Source: Antricoccus suffuscus
GTDB lineage: Bacteria > Actinomycetota > Actinomycetes > Mycobacteriales > Antricoccaceae
Reading direction: 5' to 3'
Assembly: GCF_003003235.1 (NCBI RefSeq)
Contig: NZ_PVUE01000004.1
Span: 62,001-126,000, forward strand
Length of the DNA stretch: 64,000 nt
Part shown: positions 36,054-44,081 of the stretch, piece by piece
Layout: the number at the start of each line of letters is the position of its first letter
Position numbering within the stretch: position 1 is the stretch's first letter
Translations under genes and position numbers: made by a program
The notes under the pieces: generated by a model
Seen by the model: only the letters and a program-made list of their open reading frames with translations
The model's database searches: none
What the model was told of the DNA's origin: nothing

Positions 36054-36869
36054 TTAGCTGCGAGGCTCCCAGCGAAACCGTGCACTGCACGTCACTACCC
36101 CGATGATGGTCCACGCCACCAGTACGGCGACCGGCACCAGAGCCTGAGTCATGCCCGCACCCACACCGATCACGTTGCCGGAGCGGTCCACGCCGGCTAC
36201 GCCGAGATTGAACAGCTCGACGACCGCGCTTGCCGGTAGGAGGCGAGCGATCTCTGCCAGTACGTCGGGCAGCACGCTGAGCGGGAAGAACATCCCGGAC
36301 AGCGCCATGCTGATCATGATCATCGGCATCGTGGTGATCTGCGCGGTCTCGGCGGTCTTGGTGAACGTCGTACTGGCCGCGGCGAGTACGACGAACGCGA
36401 CCGTGCCGAGCAGAAGTCCGATCAGCGGCAGCAGCGGGTTCGACATCGATAGGTCCTGGCCGATAGCCAGCAAGGCCGCCGTCCCCACGAGCACCTGGAC
36501 CAGCGTGACCACGATGCTGGGTGCCGCTACGGCGGTCAGGATGCCGACGTCACCGACCTGGCCGGTCCGCAACCGTTTCAACACGAGGTCCTCGCGGCGG
36601 GCGACGTACGTCGTCACGAGGTTGTAGTAGGTGACGAAACACAGCGCCATCACCGCCAACGCCGACACCGCAGCCGTGGCGGTGCTCGTCGCGGACTTGA
36701 ACGCGCCGACGGCAAACAGCGCGCCGACCATAAGCAATGGCAGGGCGATCGAGTTGGCGACCGCGGTTCGATTACGCATCAGCAGCAGGGTTTCGGCCTT
36801 GGCCAGCGCCATCGTGCGGGTCAGCGAGCTTCGGTCTTGCTGCCGTCGGGTCGTCGTCATGGTGGTCAC
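36054..36869 (-). CDS. ABC-2 type exporter permease
   Basis: 271 residues from GTG 36869, whose GTGA overlaps the ATPase stop and which has GGAAGGAG seven bases upstream. The protein has six membrane segments, including TAVANSIALPLLMVGALFAV and the ABC-2 signature zone MIMISMALSGMFFPLSVLPD. With the upstream ATPase it forms a drug-, lipid- or antibiotic-type exporter of the daunorubicin-resistance class. The gene pair followed by a DesK/DesR system is a usual arrangement in Gram-positive bacteria for stress-induced export. Confidence 0.9.
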   Translation of the reverse strand: MTTMTTTRRQQDRSSLTRTMALAKAETLLLMRNRTAVANSIALPLLMVGALFAVGAFKSATSTATAAVSALAVMALCFVTYYNLVTTYVARREDLVLKRLRTGQVGDVGILTAVAAPSIVVTLVQVLVGTAALLAIGQDLSMSNPLLPLIGLLLGTVAFVVLAAASTTFTKTAETAQITTMPMIMISMALSGMFFPLSVLPDVLAEIARLLPASAVVELFNLGVAGVDRSGNVIGVGAGMTQALVPVAVLVAWTIIGVVTCSARFRWEPRS

Positions 36870-37819
36870 GCTGCGACTCCTTCCGGGAGGGTTTGCGAGG
36901 CAGCGGGGCCGGTGGATCCGGCGATCGCGAGGAACGCCTCCTCCAACGACGCAGACCGCGCCTGCAGATCGGTGAGAGTGAGGGACCGTTCTTCGGCCCA
37001 CTTCATGAGAATCGTGAGGTCACGCTGCAGTGTGCCGGTGCGCAGGGTCAGTCGGGAGCCATCGACGGTGCGCTCCCCGTTTACGGCGGGCAGGTCGGTC
37101 GAGCGCAGACCCTGCGGCAACTCGAACGCGATGGTCGAGGGGTACGCCGCGGCGATCTGTTCCGGCGTACCGGCCGCGACGATCCGACCTTCGTGCATGA
37201 TCGCGAGGTGGTCGGCCAGGCTCTGCGCCTCCTCGAGGTAGTGCGTGGTCAGCACGATGGCGCAGCCCTCTTTGACGAGGTTGTCGATCAGCGCCCACGT
37301 CGCGTGGCGACTCTGCGGGTCTAACCCCGTGGTCGGCTCGTCTAGGAAGAGCACCTTCGGCCACCCGGTGAGCGAGAGCGCGAGATCGAGCCGGCGACGT
37401 TCACCGCCGGACAGCGCCTTGACGGCCACGGAGGCGCGATGCGCCAGCCCGACCATCTCGAGCGCCTCCTGCGGCGGCCGGGCCCGGACCAGGCTGTCGG
37501 CCCACATGCGAGCGGTCTCCAGCGCGGTCAGGTCGCCCGGAAGTCCGCCTGATTGCAGCATGATGCCGATATCGGGCCGTACGGCGGAGCGGTCGGCGTA
37601 CGGGTCCTTGCCGAGTACCCGCACGGTGCCGCCGGTCGGGCGTGACAGTCCCTCGACGACCTCGAGAGTCGAGGTTTTGCCCGCGCCGTTCGTGCCCAGC
37701 AGCGCGAACAACTCGCCGCGGCGTACCTCGAACGACACGCCTCGGACGGCCTCATAACCGCCGTCGCCGCCGTAGCTTCGACGCAGTTCGTTGACTTCGA
37801 CGCTTGGTGTTGTTGTCAT
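36866..37819 (-). CDS. ABC exporter ATPase (DrrA-like)
   Basis: 317 residues. Walker A is GTNGAGKTS (42-50), the signature LSGGERRRLDLALSL, Walker B VLFLDEPTTGLDP and the switch histidine in VLTTHYLEEA. The extra C-terminal 90 residues are typical of drug-export ATPases in this family. It is the first gene of the ATPase-permease-kinase-regulator unit. No clear Shine-Dalgarno sequence is present, so the message may have a very short leader. Its 5' side faces 21-bp array 2 (37921-38030) and the ribokinase gene. Confidence 0.93.
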   Translation of the reverse strand: MTTTPSVEVNELRRSYGGDGGYEAVRGVSFEVRRGELFALLGTNGAGKTSTLEVVEGLSRPTGGTVRVLGKDPYADRSAVRPDIGIMLQSGGLPGDLTALETARMWADSLVRARPPQEALEMVGLAHRASVAVKALSGGERRRLDLALSLTGWPKVLFLDEPTTGLDPQSRHATWALIDNLVKEGCAIVLTTHYLEEAQSLADHLAIMHEGRIVAAGTPEQIAAAYPSTIAFELPQGLRSTDLPAVNGERTVDGSRLTLRTGTLQRDLTILMKWAEERSLTLTDLQARSASLEEAFLAIAGSTGPAASQTLPEGVAA

Positions 37820-37920
37820 GACTCAAGCCTGCTGGGCGCGGGCCGTTGCAGGTAGTGCGGTCCGTCAGGGATTTCCGGTACGCCGACACGGGTCGCTAGT
37901 GACATTTGTCAGCCCGCCCG

Positions 37921-38030
37921 TCCGCTACGAATGTCCGCCCGTCCGTCACGAATGTCCGCCCGTCCGTCACGAATGTCCGCCCGTCCGTCACGAATGTCCG
38001 CCCGTCCGTCACGAATGTCCGCCCGTCCGT
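37921..38030. repeat. Tandem 21-bp repeat array 2 (5 copies plus partial)
   Basis: Copies start at 37921, 37942, 37963, 37984 and 38005; a sixth breaks off after TCCGT at 38030. Copies 2-5 are identical (TCCGTCACGAATGTC, then CGCCCG); copy 1 has a GC-TA shuffle (TCCGCTACG). Degenerate relatives precede the array (around 37859 and 37893). The array lies in the 290-bp space between two divergent genes, the ABC ATPase (minus) and ribokinase (plus), so it is within or next to both promoters. The frame through it joins the ribokinase frame but the kinase begins at 38110. Confidence 0.93.
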
Positions 38031-38109
38031 GCCGAGGTCTCCGGGTGCGGTGGCGCGGGGGCGTTTCGGTAGCGTCACCGCCAACAGCAGCCGACCCTGG
38101 GAGTATGTC

Positions 38110-39015
38110 GTGAGCGTCGTCGTACTAGGCAGTGCCAATCTCGACGTCGTGATCGCTTTACAGCGGATCCCGTCACCCGGCGAAACGGTATTGACCGACA
38201 CGATCAGCCGCGGCTGCGGTGGCAAAGGCGCTAACCAGGCGGTCGCGGTGGCTAGGTCCGGGGCGCCGACGACCTTCCTCGGCGCGGTCGGCAACGACGA
38301 CGCGGGCCGGATGCTCCTCGACGGACTGGCCGGCGCCGGGGCCGATGTGTCAGCGGTACGCCGCACCGACGGGTCGAGCGGTACGGCGTACGTCATGGTC
38401 GATGCGCAGGGCGAAAACGCGATCGTCGTCATCGGGGGCGCCAACGCCGGCTACACCGACTTGACCGAGGCCGAGGCCGACATCATCCGGCGGGCCGACG
38501 TGCTTCTCATGCAGTTCGAGGTGCCAATCGAAACGGTGACCGCGGCGGCCTCGATCGCCCGTGCAGCAGGCGTGCAGGTCATGCTCAACGCCGCGCCGTA
38601 CGCCGAACTGCCCGCCGACCTGCTCGAAAACCTCGACCTGCTGATCGTCAACGAGCACGAGGCCGCGCTGAGCGCCGGCACGCAGGGTACGCCCGAAGAG
38701 GTCGCGACGGTGATCCTCGGGTCGGTGCCAGGCGTTCTGATCACGCTCGGTGCGGCCGGCTCGCTGCTCGCTACCCGCGGCACAGAGCCAGTGCGGATCA
38801 ACGCACCGCACGTCACCGCGGTCGACACGACCGGTGCCGGCGACACGTTTTCCGGTGCGTATGCCGCGGCCACCGTCGAGGGTCTGCCCGCGGTGGAACG
38901 GTTGCGGTTTGCCAGCGCGGCGGCCGCGCTGGCCGTACAAGAGCGCGGTGCGGTCGACGCGATTCCCGACCGTGCTCGTATCGACGAGGCACTGCGCCAC
39001 TACTACCCTGGGTAA
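38110..39015 (+). CDS. rbsK: Ribokinase
   Basis: 301 residues from GTG 38110 (VVLGSANLDVVIALQRIPSP follows at once). The open frame extends upstream through the 21-bp repeats, but the added sequence is repeat-derived and should not be annotated as protein. Family motifs: GGKGANQAVAVARSGA, the NAAPYAEL loop, and the anion-hole and catalytic base DTTGAGDTFSGAYAA. It phosphorylates ribose (or a related sugar) at O5 with ATP. No ribose transporter is in the window. Confidence 0.93.
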   Translation: MSVVVLGSANLDVVIALQRIPSPGETVLTDTISRGCGGKGANQAVAVARSGAPTTFLGAVGNDDAGRMLLDGLAGAGADVSAVRRTDGSSGTAYVMVDAQGENAIVVIGGANAGYTDLTEAEADIIRRADVLLMQFEVPIETVTAAASIARAAGVQVMLNAAPYAELPADLLENLDLLIVNEHEAALSAGTQGTPEEVATVILGSVPGVLITLGAAGSLLATRGTEPVRINAPHVTAVDTTGAGDTFSGAYAAATVEGLPAVERLRFASAAAALAVQERGAVDAIPDRARIDEALRHYYPG

Positions 39016-39140
39016 CAATTCCGCGGCCGGTCGTGATGTGTCTTACGTCGGCGTCAGACGGGCATGTTTCGGTCGTCAGAACCGTTGGGATAAACGTTAG
39101 CCAATTGTGATCAAAGCTAGAAGTCTGCCCAAACGGAGAT

Positions 39141-40169
39141 ATGAACTCAGACCACGCCCGTCCGTCCTCTTCCGACCCGGATGAATCCGTTCCGGAGTCG
39201 AAAGAGCCAAAACCCGCCAAGAAGTTCGACCTTTCGCTCACCCAGGTCATTGGCGGTTCGCTCGCAGCGGCTACCGCGGCGGCGTTAGGCTCCCAGCTCG
39301 GCGTTGCGGGCACGATCATTGGCGCTGCGGTCATCAGCGTGATCTCGGCGGTCGCCGCGTCGCTCTATACGACTTCATTGCGACATACCCGCGCCGCGGC
39401 GAAGGCGGCGGTGGAAGTGGTGCGCGTCAAACGGCTCGACGGTCAGCGGCCCACGGACATTGCGTTGGATTCCCTACCTACCGCGATCGTCGGCAAAGTA
39501 CGCCGCCGTGGAGCCGACGGTCGGGTTATCGAGCGCCAAGCCGGCGCCGCGTCCAGTACGGCGGAACTGGCGACACAGATCCCGGATTCTCGGGGTACAA
39601 GCAACCGTCAACCTCACCGGGACGACGTGACCGCACACGATTCCGGCGTCTCGCCCAACGAGCCTGACCAGATCGAAGAGTTGCTGGTCGACGTACCCGA
39701 AGACAAATTGCGTCGGCTACGCCTACGCCCGATCCTCATCGGCGCTGGTGCGATCTTTGTGGTTGCGCTGGTCGGAATTACCGGCTACGAGCTCGCGTCC
39801 GGCGAGTCGATCTCGGGCGGCAATCGGACATCGTTGCAGCAGGTCGTCGAGGGCAAGACGACTCCGCCGTCGACTCCCGCCCAACCGTCGGACACCCACA
39901 ACCAGACTCCATCAACCTCGACCACCGCTCCGCAGGACGGCACCTCGACGTCGCCGTCTGTGGGCCAGTCGGCGAGCCCGAGCGACAGTACGACGCCGAG
40001 CACGCCATCGACCTCGACGCCGCCGACGAGCACCGAATCGACGCCGCCGACGACCACAACGACGCCAAACCAGCCAGCCGCGCCGACCGGCAACTCGAAG
40101 CCGGAAGCCGGCGCGACTACGCCGGCCAGCCCGACCGACGCAGCACCTCCGGCCACCTCAACGAAGTAG
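39141..40169 (+). CDS. Membrane protein of unknown function with Thr/Ser/Pro-rich C-terminus
   Basis: 342 residues. A hydrophilic N-terminus is followed by a glycine- and alanine-rich hairpin of two membrane segments (VIGGSLAAATAAALGSQLGV; GTIIGAAVISVISAVAASLY), a charged middle, another segment (PILIGAGAIFVVALVGITGY) and about 110 residues of Thr/Ser/Pro repeats. The N-terminal hairpin resembles glycine-zipper segments. The Pro/Thr tail is presumably outside the cell and glycosylation-prone. No known domain is recognised. The ATG at 39141 has GGAGA upstream. The last gene before a bidirectional terminator. Confidence 0.7.
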   Translation: MNSDHARPSSSDPDESVPESKEPKPAKKFDLSLTQVIGGSLAAATAAALGSQLGVAGTIIGAAVISVISAVAASLYTTSLRHTRAAAKAAVEVVRVKRLDGQRPTDIALDSLPTAIVGKVRRRGADGRVIERQAGAASSTAELATQIPDSRGTSNRQPHRDDVTAHDSGVSPNEPDQIEELLVDVPEDKLRRLRLRPILIGAGAIFVVALVGITGYELASGESISGGNRTSLQQVVEGKTTPPSTPAQPSDTHNQTPSTSTTAPQDGTSTSPSVGQSASPSDSTTPSTPSTSTPPTSTESTPPTTTTTPNQPAAPTGNSKPEAGATTPASPTDAAPPATSTK

Positions 40170-40177
40170 CCTCTAGA

Positions 40178-40217
40178 GAATTCCGGTCGTCGAGCGAACG
40201 CCCGACGACCGGAATTC
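40178..40217. terminator. Bidirectional terminator between convergent genes
   Basis: Perfect 15-bp arms: GAATTCCGGTCGTCG (40178-40192) and the complement at 40203-40217, 10-base loop. The right arm covers the first bases of the SRPBCC stop codon at 40216. Confidence 0.85.
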
Positions 40218-40680
40218 ACTCGGCGAGTGCGGCTAGCCCAGCCAACGATTTCCCGAGGTAGTCCTCATTGACGGCGGGGAACGGGACGACCGCCCGAACT
40301 TCCTTGCTGGCGCCGGACCAGTCGTAATTCAGGGTTACGTCGGTGCCTTCATCCGTCGGCTTGAGGTCGTAACGCCACTCCCACCCGCCGTAGTTGACGG
40401 TGCCGGACTTGCTCGCCTGGCCGGGCTCCCAGGCAATCGCGGAATCACGGTCGAAGACGGTGACCTTGTTGTGCATGCGATAGTCGCCGCCTTGTCCCAC
40501 GTGGAACATGTTCATCGCGAAGACGTCGCCGACTGCAGTGAGCGGCTGAGAGTCGACGGCATCGCGGACCCAGTCGGTCGGCTCGATGTCCTGATGCCTT
40601 GCCGGGTCGGCCAAGATCGCGAAGATCCGGTCGGCAGGGGCGTTGACAGTACGACGTGCGCTAATCGATTCAGTAGTCAT
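40216..40680 (-). CDS. SRPBCC family protein (START-like ligand-binding fold)
   Basis: 154 residues from ATG 40680; an upstream in-frame start would add 17 residues that overlap the opposite gene. It begins SISARRTVNAPADRIFAILA, then DPARHQDIEP, the typical start of polyketide-cyclase/START-like proteins, and has WEWRYDLKPTDEGTDVTLNY and a C-terminal helix. Such proteins bind hydrophobic ligands. Function unknown. It is convergent with 39141-40169 and divergent from the DUF952 gene. Confidence 0.85.
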   Translation of the reverse strand: MTTESISARRTVNAPADRIFAILADPARHQDIEPTDWVRDAVDSQPLTAVGDVFAMNMFHVGQGGDYRMHNKVTVFDRDSAIAWEPGQASKSGTVNYGGWEWRYDLKPTDEGTDVTLNYDWSGASKEVRAVVPFPAVNEDYLGKSLAGLAALAE

Positions 40681-40753
40681 GTCGTCAACGTAGCCCCTCG
40701 ACGGCGTACGGTCTTCTTCTATCTTGCGCATCGTTCTCAGGAGGTCATTCGAA

Positions 40754-41149
40754 GTGGCGCCAATACCGACCGGGGCGTGTGACGTCCCGCAAGTGCCCGT
40801 CGAGCGGAAGATCTTTCACCTGGCGCATCGGTCTGAGTGGGAAGCCGGCCATTACGAGACCTCGACGCGCGGGGTGACGCTGCAGGAAGAGGGGTTCACC
40901 CACTGCGCTTTCGTAGATCAGCTCGCCGGTGTCGCGGAGCGGTTTTATGCCGATGACCCCGAGGAACTCGTCGTACTCGAGATCGACCTCGACAAGCTTG
41001 CCGCCGCGCAAGCGGAGCTACGCATAGAAGAAGCGCCCGGCACCGCCGAGCGCTTCCCGCATATTTATGGTCCGATCCCGCCGGCCGCCGTCGTACGCGT
41101 GCGGCCGGCGCGATTTGACGAATCAGGCACCTTCCACGTCGACCTTTAG
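40754..41149 (+). CDS. DUF952 family protein
   Basis: 131 residues from GTG 40754, with AGGAGG nine bases upstream (40739-40744). The conserved core is KIFHLAHRSEWEAG, GFTHCAFVDQLAGVAERFY, LVVLEIDLDKL and RFPHIYGPIPPAAVV. DUF952 proteins are about 110 residues and have an ADP-ribosyltransferase-like fold; activity is unproven. The longer frame to 40724 has no ribosome site. The TAG stop is the first part of a strong terminator stem. Confidence 0.85.
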   Translation: MAPIPTGACDVPQVPVERKIFHLAHRSEWEAGHYETSTRGVTLQEEGFTHCAFVDQLAGVAERFYADDPEELVVLEIDLDKLAAAQAELRIEEAPGTAERFPHIYGPIPPAAVVRVRPARFDESGTFHVDL

Positions 41150-41191
41150 CTGGAAGGTTCGATGCGCTAGACGCACCAAACCTTCCAGCTA
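41147..41191. terminator. Bidirectional hairpin terminator that includes the DUF952 stop codon
   Basis: Outer arms TAGCTGGAAGGTT (41147-41159) and AACCTTCCAGCTA (41179-41191) are perfect, and an inner TGCG/CGCA pair continues the stem. The TAG of the left arm is the DUF952 stop. It lies between convergent genes (DUF952 and HtrA). Confidence 0.85.
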
Positions 41192-41202
41192 AGGCACCAC
41201 CG

Positions 41203-42786
41203 TCAAGAAGTCGGTTGGCCGCCGTCGGAATCAAGCGTCGCCTTGAGCTGCATCGCGTTGCCGCTGCGTTGCACGGTAATGCTGACCGTCTGGCCGGGGC
41301 TGAAGGAGCGGATCTCCGCGACCAGCCCCTGGGCGTTGTTGATCGTGATGCCGTTGACCGAGGTGACGACGTCCCCGCTTCGAAGGCCCGCCTTCGCAGC
41401 AGCGCTACCCGCGGTGACCGCCTTGATCTGGGCGCCTTCAGCGGTGATGCCGTCGGCTCCGACCGAGTCCGCGACGCTGGCGCCGAGCTTGGCGTGTACG
41501 ACGGTGTTGCCGTCCATGATCTGGCTGGCGATGTTGGAGGCCAGATCCATCGGGATCGCGAACCCGAGACCGACCGAACCGGACTGCTGCGAGCTCGACG
41601 TATTCGTGCTGGCAATGGATGCGTCGACGCCAATGATGTTGCCGTTCATGTCGGCGAGTGGACCGCCGGAGTTACCGGGGTTGATCGGCGCGTCGGTCTG
41701 AATCGCCGGGTAGACGTCGGTGTTGCTCGCGCCGCTCTCGCTGCTGCCGGCGCTGACCGGGCGATTGAGGGCGCTGACGATTCCACTGGTGACGGTGCCC
41801 TGCAGGCCCAACGGCGAACCGACCGCGACGACGTCCTGACCGACCTTGACGTTGGCGGACTTGCCGAGCGTCGCGGGCGTGAGCCCGGACTTACCCTGCA
41901 CCTTGATCACGGCGATATCGGTGAGCGGGTCGCGTCCGACGATGGTGGCGTTGGCGCTGGTGCCGTCGCTGAAGAGCACTGTGATGGAGCCGCCGGAGGC
42001 CGCGGACTCGACGACGTGGTTGTTCGTCATGATCATCCCGTCCGTGGTCAGAATGATCCCGGAGCCGGTGCCGGCCGTCTGGCCGTTGGCGACGTTGATC
42101 TGTACGACGGACGGCATGACCTTCTTGGCGACCGCTTCGACCGAACCGTTGAGCACCTGGTCCTTGGCCTGCACGTTACTGGTGGTCAGCGCGTTGGCGG
42201 TGTTCGCCGAGCCACCCGCAATCGCGTTGACCGCGACCGCACCTCCGGAACCGCCGACTAGTCCGGCGATCAGCGCGGCCGTGACGAGCAGACCGCCGCG
42301 GCGCCGCGGGTTCTTCTGGGGAGGCTTCATGTACGGCGGCAGCGTCTGGGTGCCGCCCGCGGGGTAACCGCCGGTCGGCTGATGCGGACCGGCGGCCTGG
42401 TGCGTTCCGGTCGGCTGGCGCGGCCCCGTCACGCCAAATGGCGGCGGCACGGTCGGCCACGAGCCAGTCGGCTGTACGCCGTAGCGCTGCCCGGCCGGCG
42501 CTTGCGGGCTGGCGGCCTGCGGAGGTCCGGGATGGTAAGGCTGGTTGACGTAGCCGGGCTGCGATGGCGCCTGCTGCGCGGCGGATGAACCGGAATCGGA
42601 CGAGCGCACACTCGGTGTCTGAGCATCGGATGCGTCATCGAACGAGGCGGGAACTGAGTACTGTCCTGCGGCGGTCGGCTCAGCCGGTGCGTCGCTCCGC
42701 TGGCCGGAAACCGGCTGCGAACCATTGTTGTCGGGCTGCCCAGGAAGGGGCGGTTGGCCTTGAGTGCCGAAGGTGTCTTCATTCAT
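41203..42786 (-). CDS. HtrA/DegP-type serine protease with PDZ domain
   Basis: 527 residues. About 150 residues of Pro/Gln/Gly-rich cytoplasmic sequence, one membrane anchor (GLLVTAALIAGLVGGSGGAV), then a trypsin-like domain with catalytic triad H257 (TNNHVV), D290 (DPLTDIAV) and S373 (NPGNSGGPL), then a C-terminal PDZ (AAAKAGLRSGDVVTSVNGI). It acts outside the membrane as an envelope-stress protease. The closest functional equivalents are actinobacterial PepD/HtrB proteins. The gene is divergent from the L,D-transpeptidase, and both act on the envelope. Confidence 0.94.
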   Translation of the reverse strand: MNEDTFGTQGQPPLPGQPDNNGSQPVSGQRSDAPAEPTAAGQYSVPASFDDASDAQTPSVRSSDSGSSAAQQAPSQPGYVNQPYHPGPPQAASPQAPAGQRYGVQPTGSWPTVPPPFGVTGPRQPTGTHQAAGPHQPTGGYPAGGTQTLPPYMKPPQKNPRRRGGLLVTAALIAGLVGGSGGAVAVNAIAGGSANTANALTTSNVQAKDQVLNGSVEAVAKKVMPSVVQINVANGQTAGTGSGIILTTDGMIMTNNHVVESAASGGSITVLFSDGTSANATIVGRDPLTDIAVIKVQGKSGLTPATLGKSANVKVGQDVVAVGSPLGLQGTVTSGIVSALNRPVSAGSSESGASNTDVYPAIQTDAPINPGNSGGPLADMNGNIIGVDASIASTNTSSSQQSGSVGLGFAIPMDLASNIASQIMDGNTVVHAKLGASVADSVGADGITAEGAQIKAVTAGSAAAKAGLRSGDVVTSVNGITINNAQGLVAEIRSFSPGQTVSITVQRSGNAMQLKATLDSDGGQPTS

Positions 42787-43029
42787 GTCTCCACCTTGGC
42801 GCGGCGGTCTGTGTCTTACCTGTGTGATTGATTTGGATGCGCCACGAGTACCGCTTTCGTCGCGTCAACCTTTTCAGCGGGCCCCGCGTCTACTCGAGTG
42901 ATACAGACGGTTAGGTCACAAAACGGCGCATATCCGTTACACATTGGTGAACATCTAGGTGTTTCCCTTGCCGCGTGAGCCTCGGCGGCGTTGGATAAAG
43001 GACCTATGCAATGAAGGAGTACGACGCCC

Positions 43030-43983
43030 ATGAACGCGCTTCGCACAACGCGTCGCCACAAGGCGACCCTGCTAGCGGCTTCAATCGCCGCGGCGCTCAT
43101 CGGCTTGTCCGGCTGTGTGGCCGCATCACCCAACACGCAAAATGTCGGCGCCACTAAGTCGGGGACACAGTCCACTCGGGCCGAGTCGAGCGCTCCGTCG
43201 TCGTCCGCGTCGCCCTCCGAATCCGCTCCAGCGGACCCGACGACTCCCGCGCCGCCGCCCGGACCCGACCCGGCCACGCTCAACCAGCCGACCGTTGTCT
43301 ACCTCGGCGCCAACTGGAAGATCAAACCCAGCACGACCGCCAAGGTCACGATCACGGTCGAGACGCCCAACCCCGGCGTACCGCACGGCGACGTGTCCCT
43401 GCTCAAGGATGGTCAGGCGTACGCGTCCGCAACGCTCAATGAGGCCGGTAAGGCGACGTTTGAGATCCCGGGCCTGACGCCGGGCGACTACAAGATCTCG
43501 GCATCGTTCGCCGGCAACGAAAACTATGTCGCGGGCACCGCGGCCACTAAGACGTTGCACATGATGACCGAAAAGGAAGCCAACCCGCCCCCGCCTGTGC
43601 AGGGCAATGGCGTCCCGGCCAATAACCAGTGCCCGTCGACGGCCACCGCGTGCGTCGACCTGACCGACAACCTGACCTGGATCCAGTCCGACGGCCAGGT
43701 GACCTATGGTCCGGTCAAGATGATCGCCGGCAAGGCCGGGGCCCGTACCCCGACTGGCACGTTCCACGTTTATCTGAAGCAGAAGATGCACTACTCCAAG
43801 GAGTTCGACAACGCGCCGATGCCGTACTCGGTGTTCTTCGTCGGTGGCGTGGCATTCCATCAGGGCAGCCTCAGCAACCCCTCGGCCGGCTGCGTACACC
43901 TCTCGCAGACCTCAGCCGTGCAGTTCTACCAGATGCTGAGCAATGGCGACACCGTGTACGTGTACGGCGCCGCCCAGTACTAA
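43030..43983 (+). CDS. L,D-transpeptidase lipoprotein with Ig-like domain
   Basis: 317 residues. A lipobox (LIGLSGC, cysteine about residue 29) is followed by a Ser/Pro linker, a bacterial Ig-like domain (STTAKVTITVETPNPG to SASFAGNENYV) and a YkuD catalytic domain with H277 (FHQGS) and C288 in SAGCVHL. It makes 3-3 cross-links in peptidoglycan or attaches proteins, and is usually carbapenem-sensitive. AAGGAG precedes the ATG. The 243 bp to htrA hold both promoters but no clear operator. Confidence 0.93.
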   Translation: MNALRTTRRHKATLLAASIAAALIGLSGCVAASPNTQNVGATKSGTQSTRAESSAPSSSASPSESAPADPTTPAPPPGPDPATLNQPTVVYLGANWKIKPSTTAKVTITVETPNPGVPHGDVSLLKDGQAYASATLNEAGKATFEIPGLTPGDYKISASFAGNENYVAGTAATKTLHMMTEKEANPPPPVQGNGVPANNQCPSTATACVDLTDNLTWIQSDGQVTYGPVKMIAGKAGARTPTGTFHVYLKQKMHYSKEFDNAPMPYSVFFVGGVAFHQGSLSNPSAGCVHLSQTSAVQFYQMLSNGDTVYVYGAAQY

Positions 43984-44010
43984 CTGCCAGCCCAACCCGC
44001 GGACCTCAAC

Positions 44011-44060
44011 CTAACGTCCGGCAAAGCGGTCGCCAGGACGACCACTTTGCCGGACGTTAG
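44011..44060. repeat. Dispersed palindromic repeat, family A, copy 2
   Basis: Arms of 22 bp (44011-44032 and 44039-44060) with one mismatch; the inner 17 bases match copy 1 at 35996-36035 except for one base. Here the outer CTAAC/GTTAG is part of the palindrome. It lies between convergent genes and would be able to terminate both. Confidence 0.9.
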
Positions 44061-44081
44061 CGCGTCGTACGGCGAGGCGAG

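Noticed and set aside
37906-38109. Longer N-terminus for ribokinase
   Set aside because: The added part is translated repeat DNA. Family homology begins at VVVLGSANLD, right after GTG 38110.
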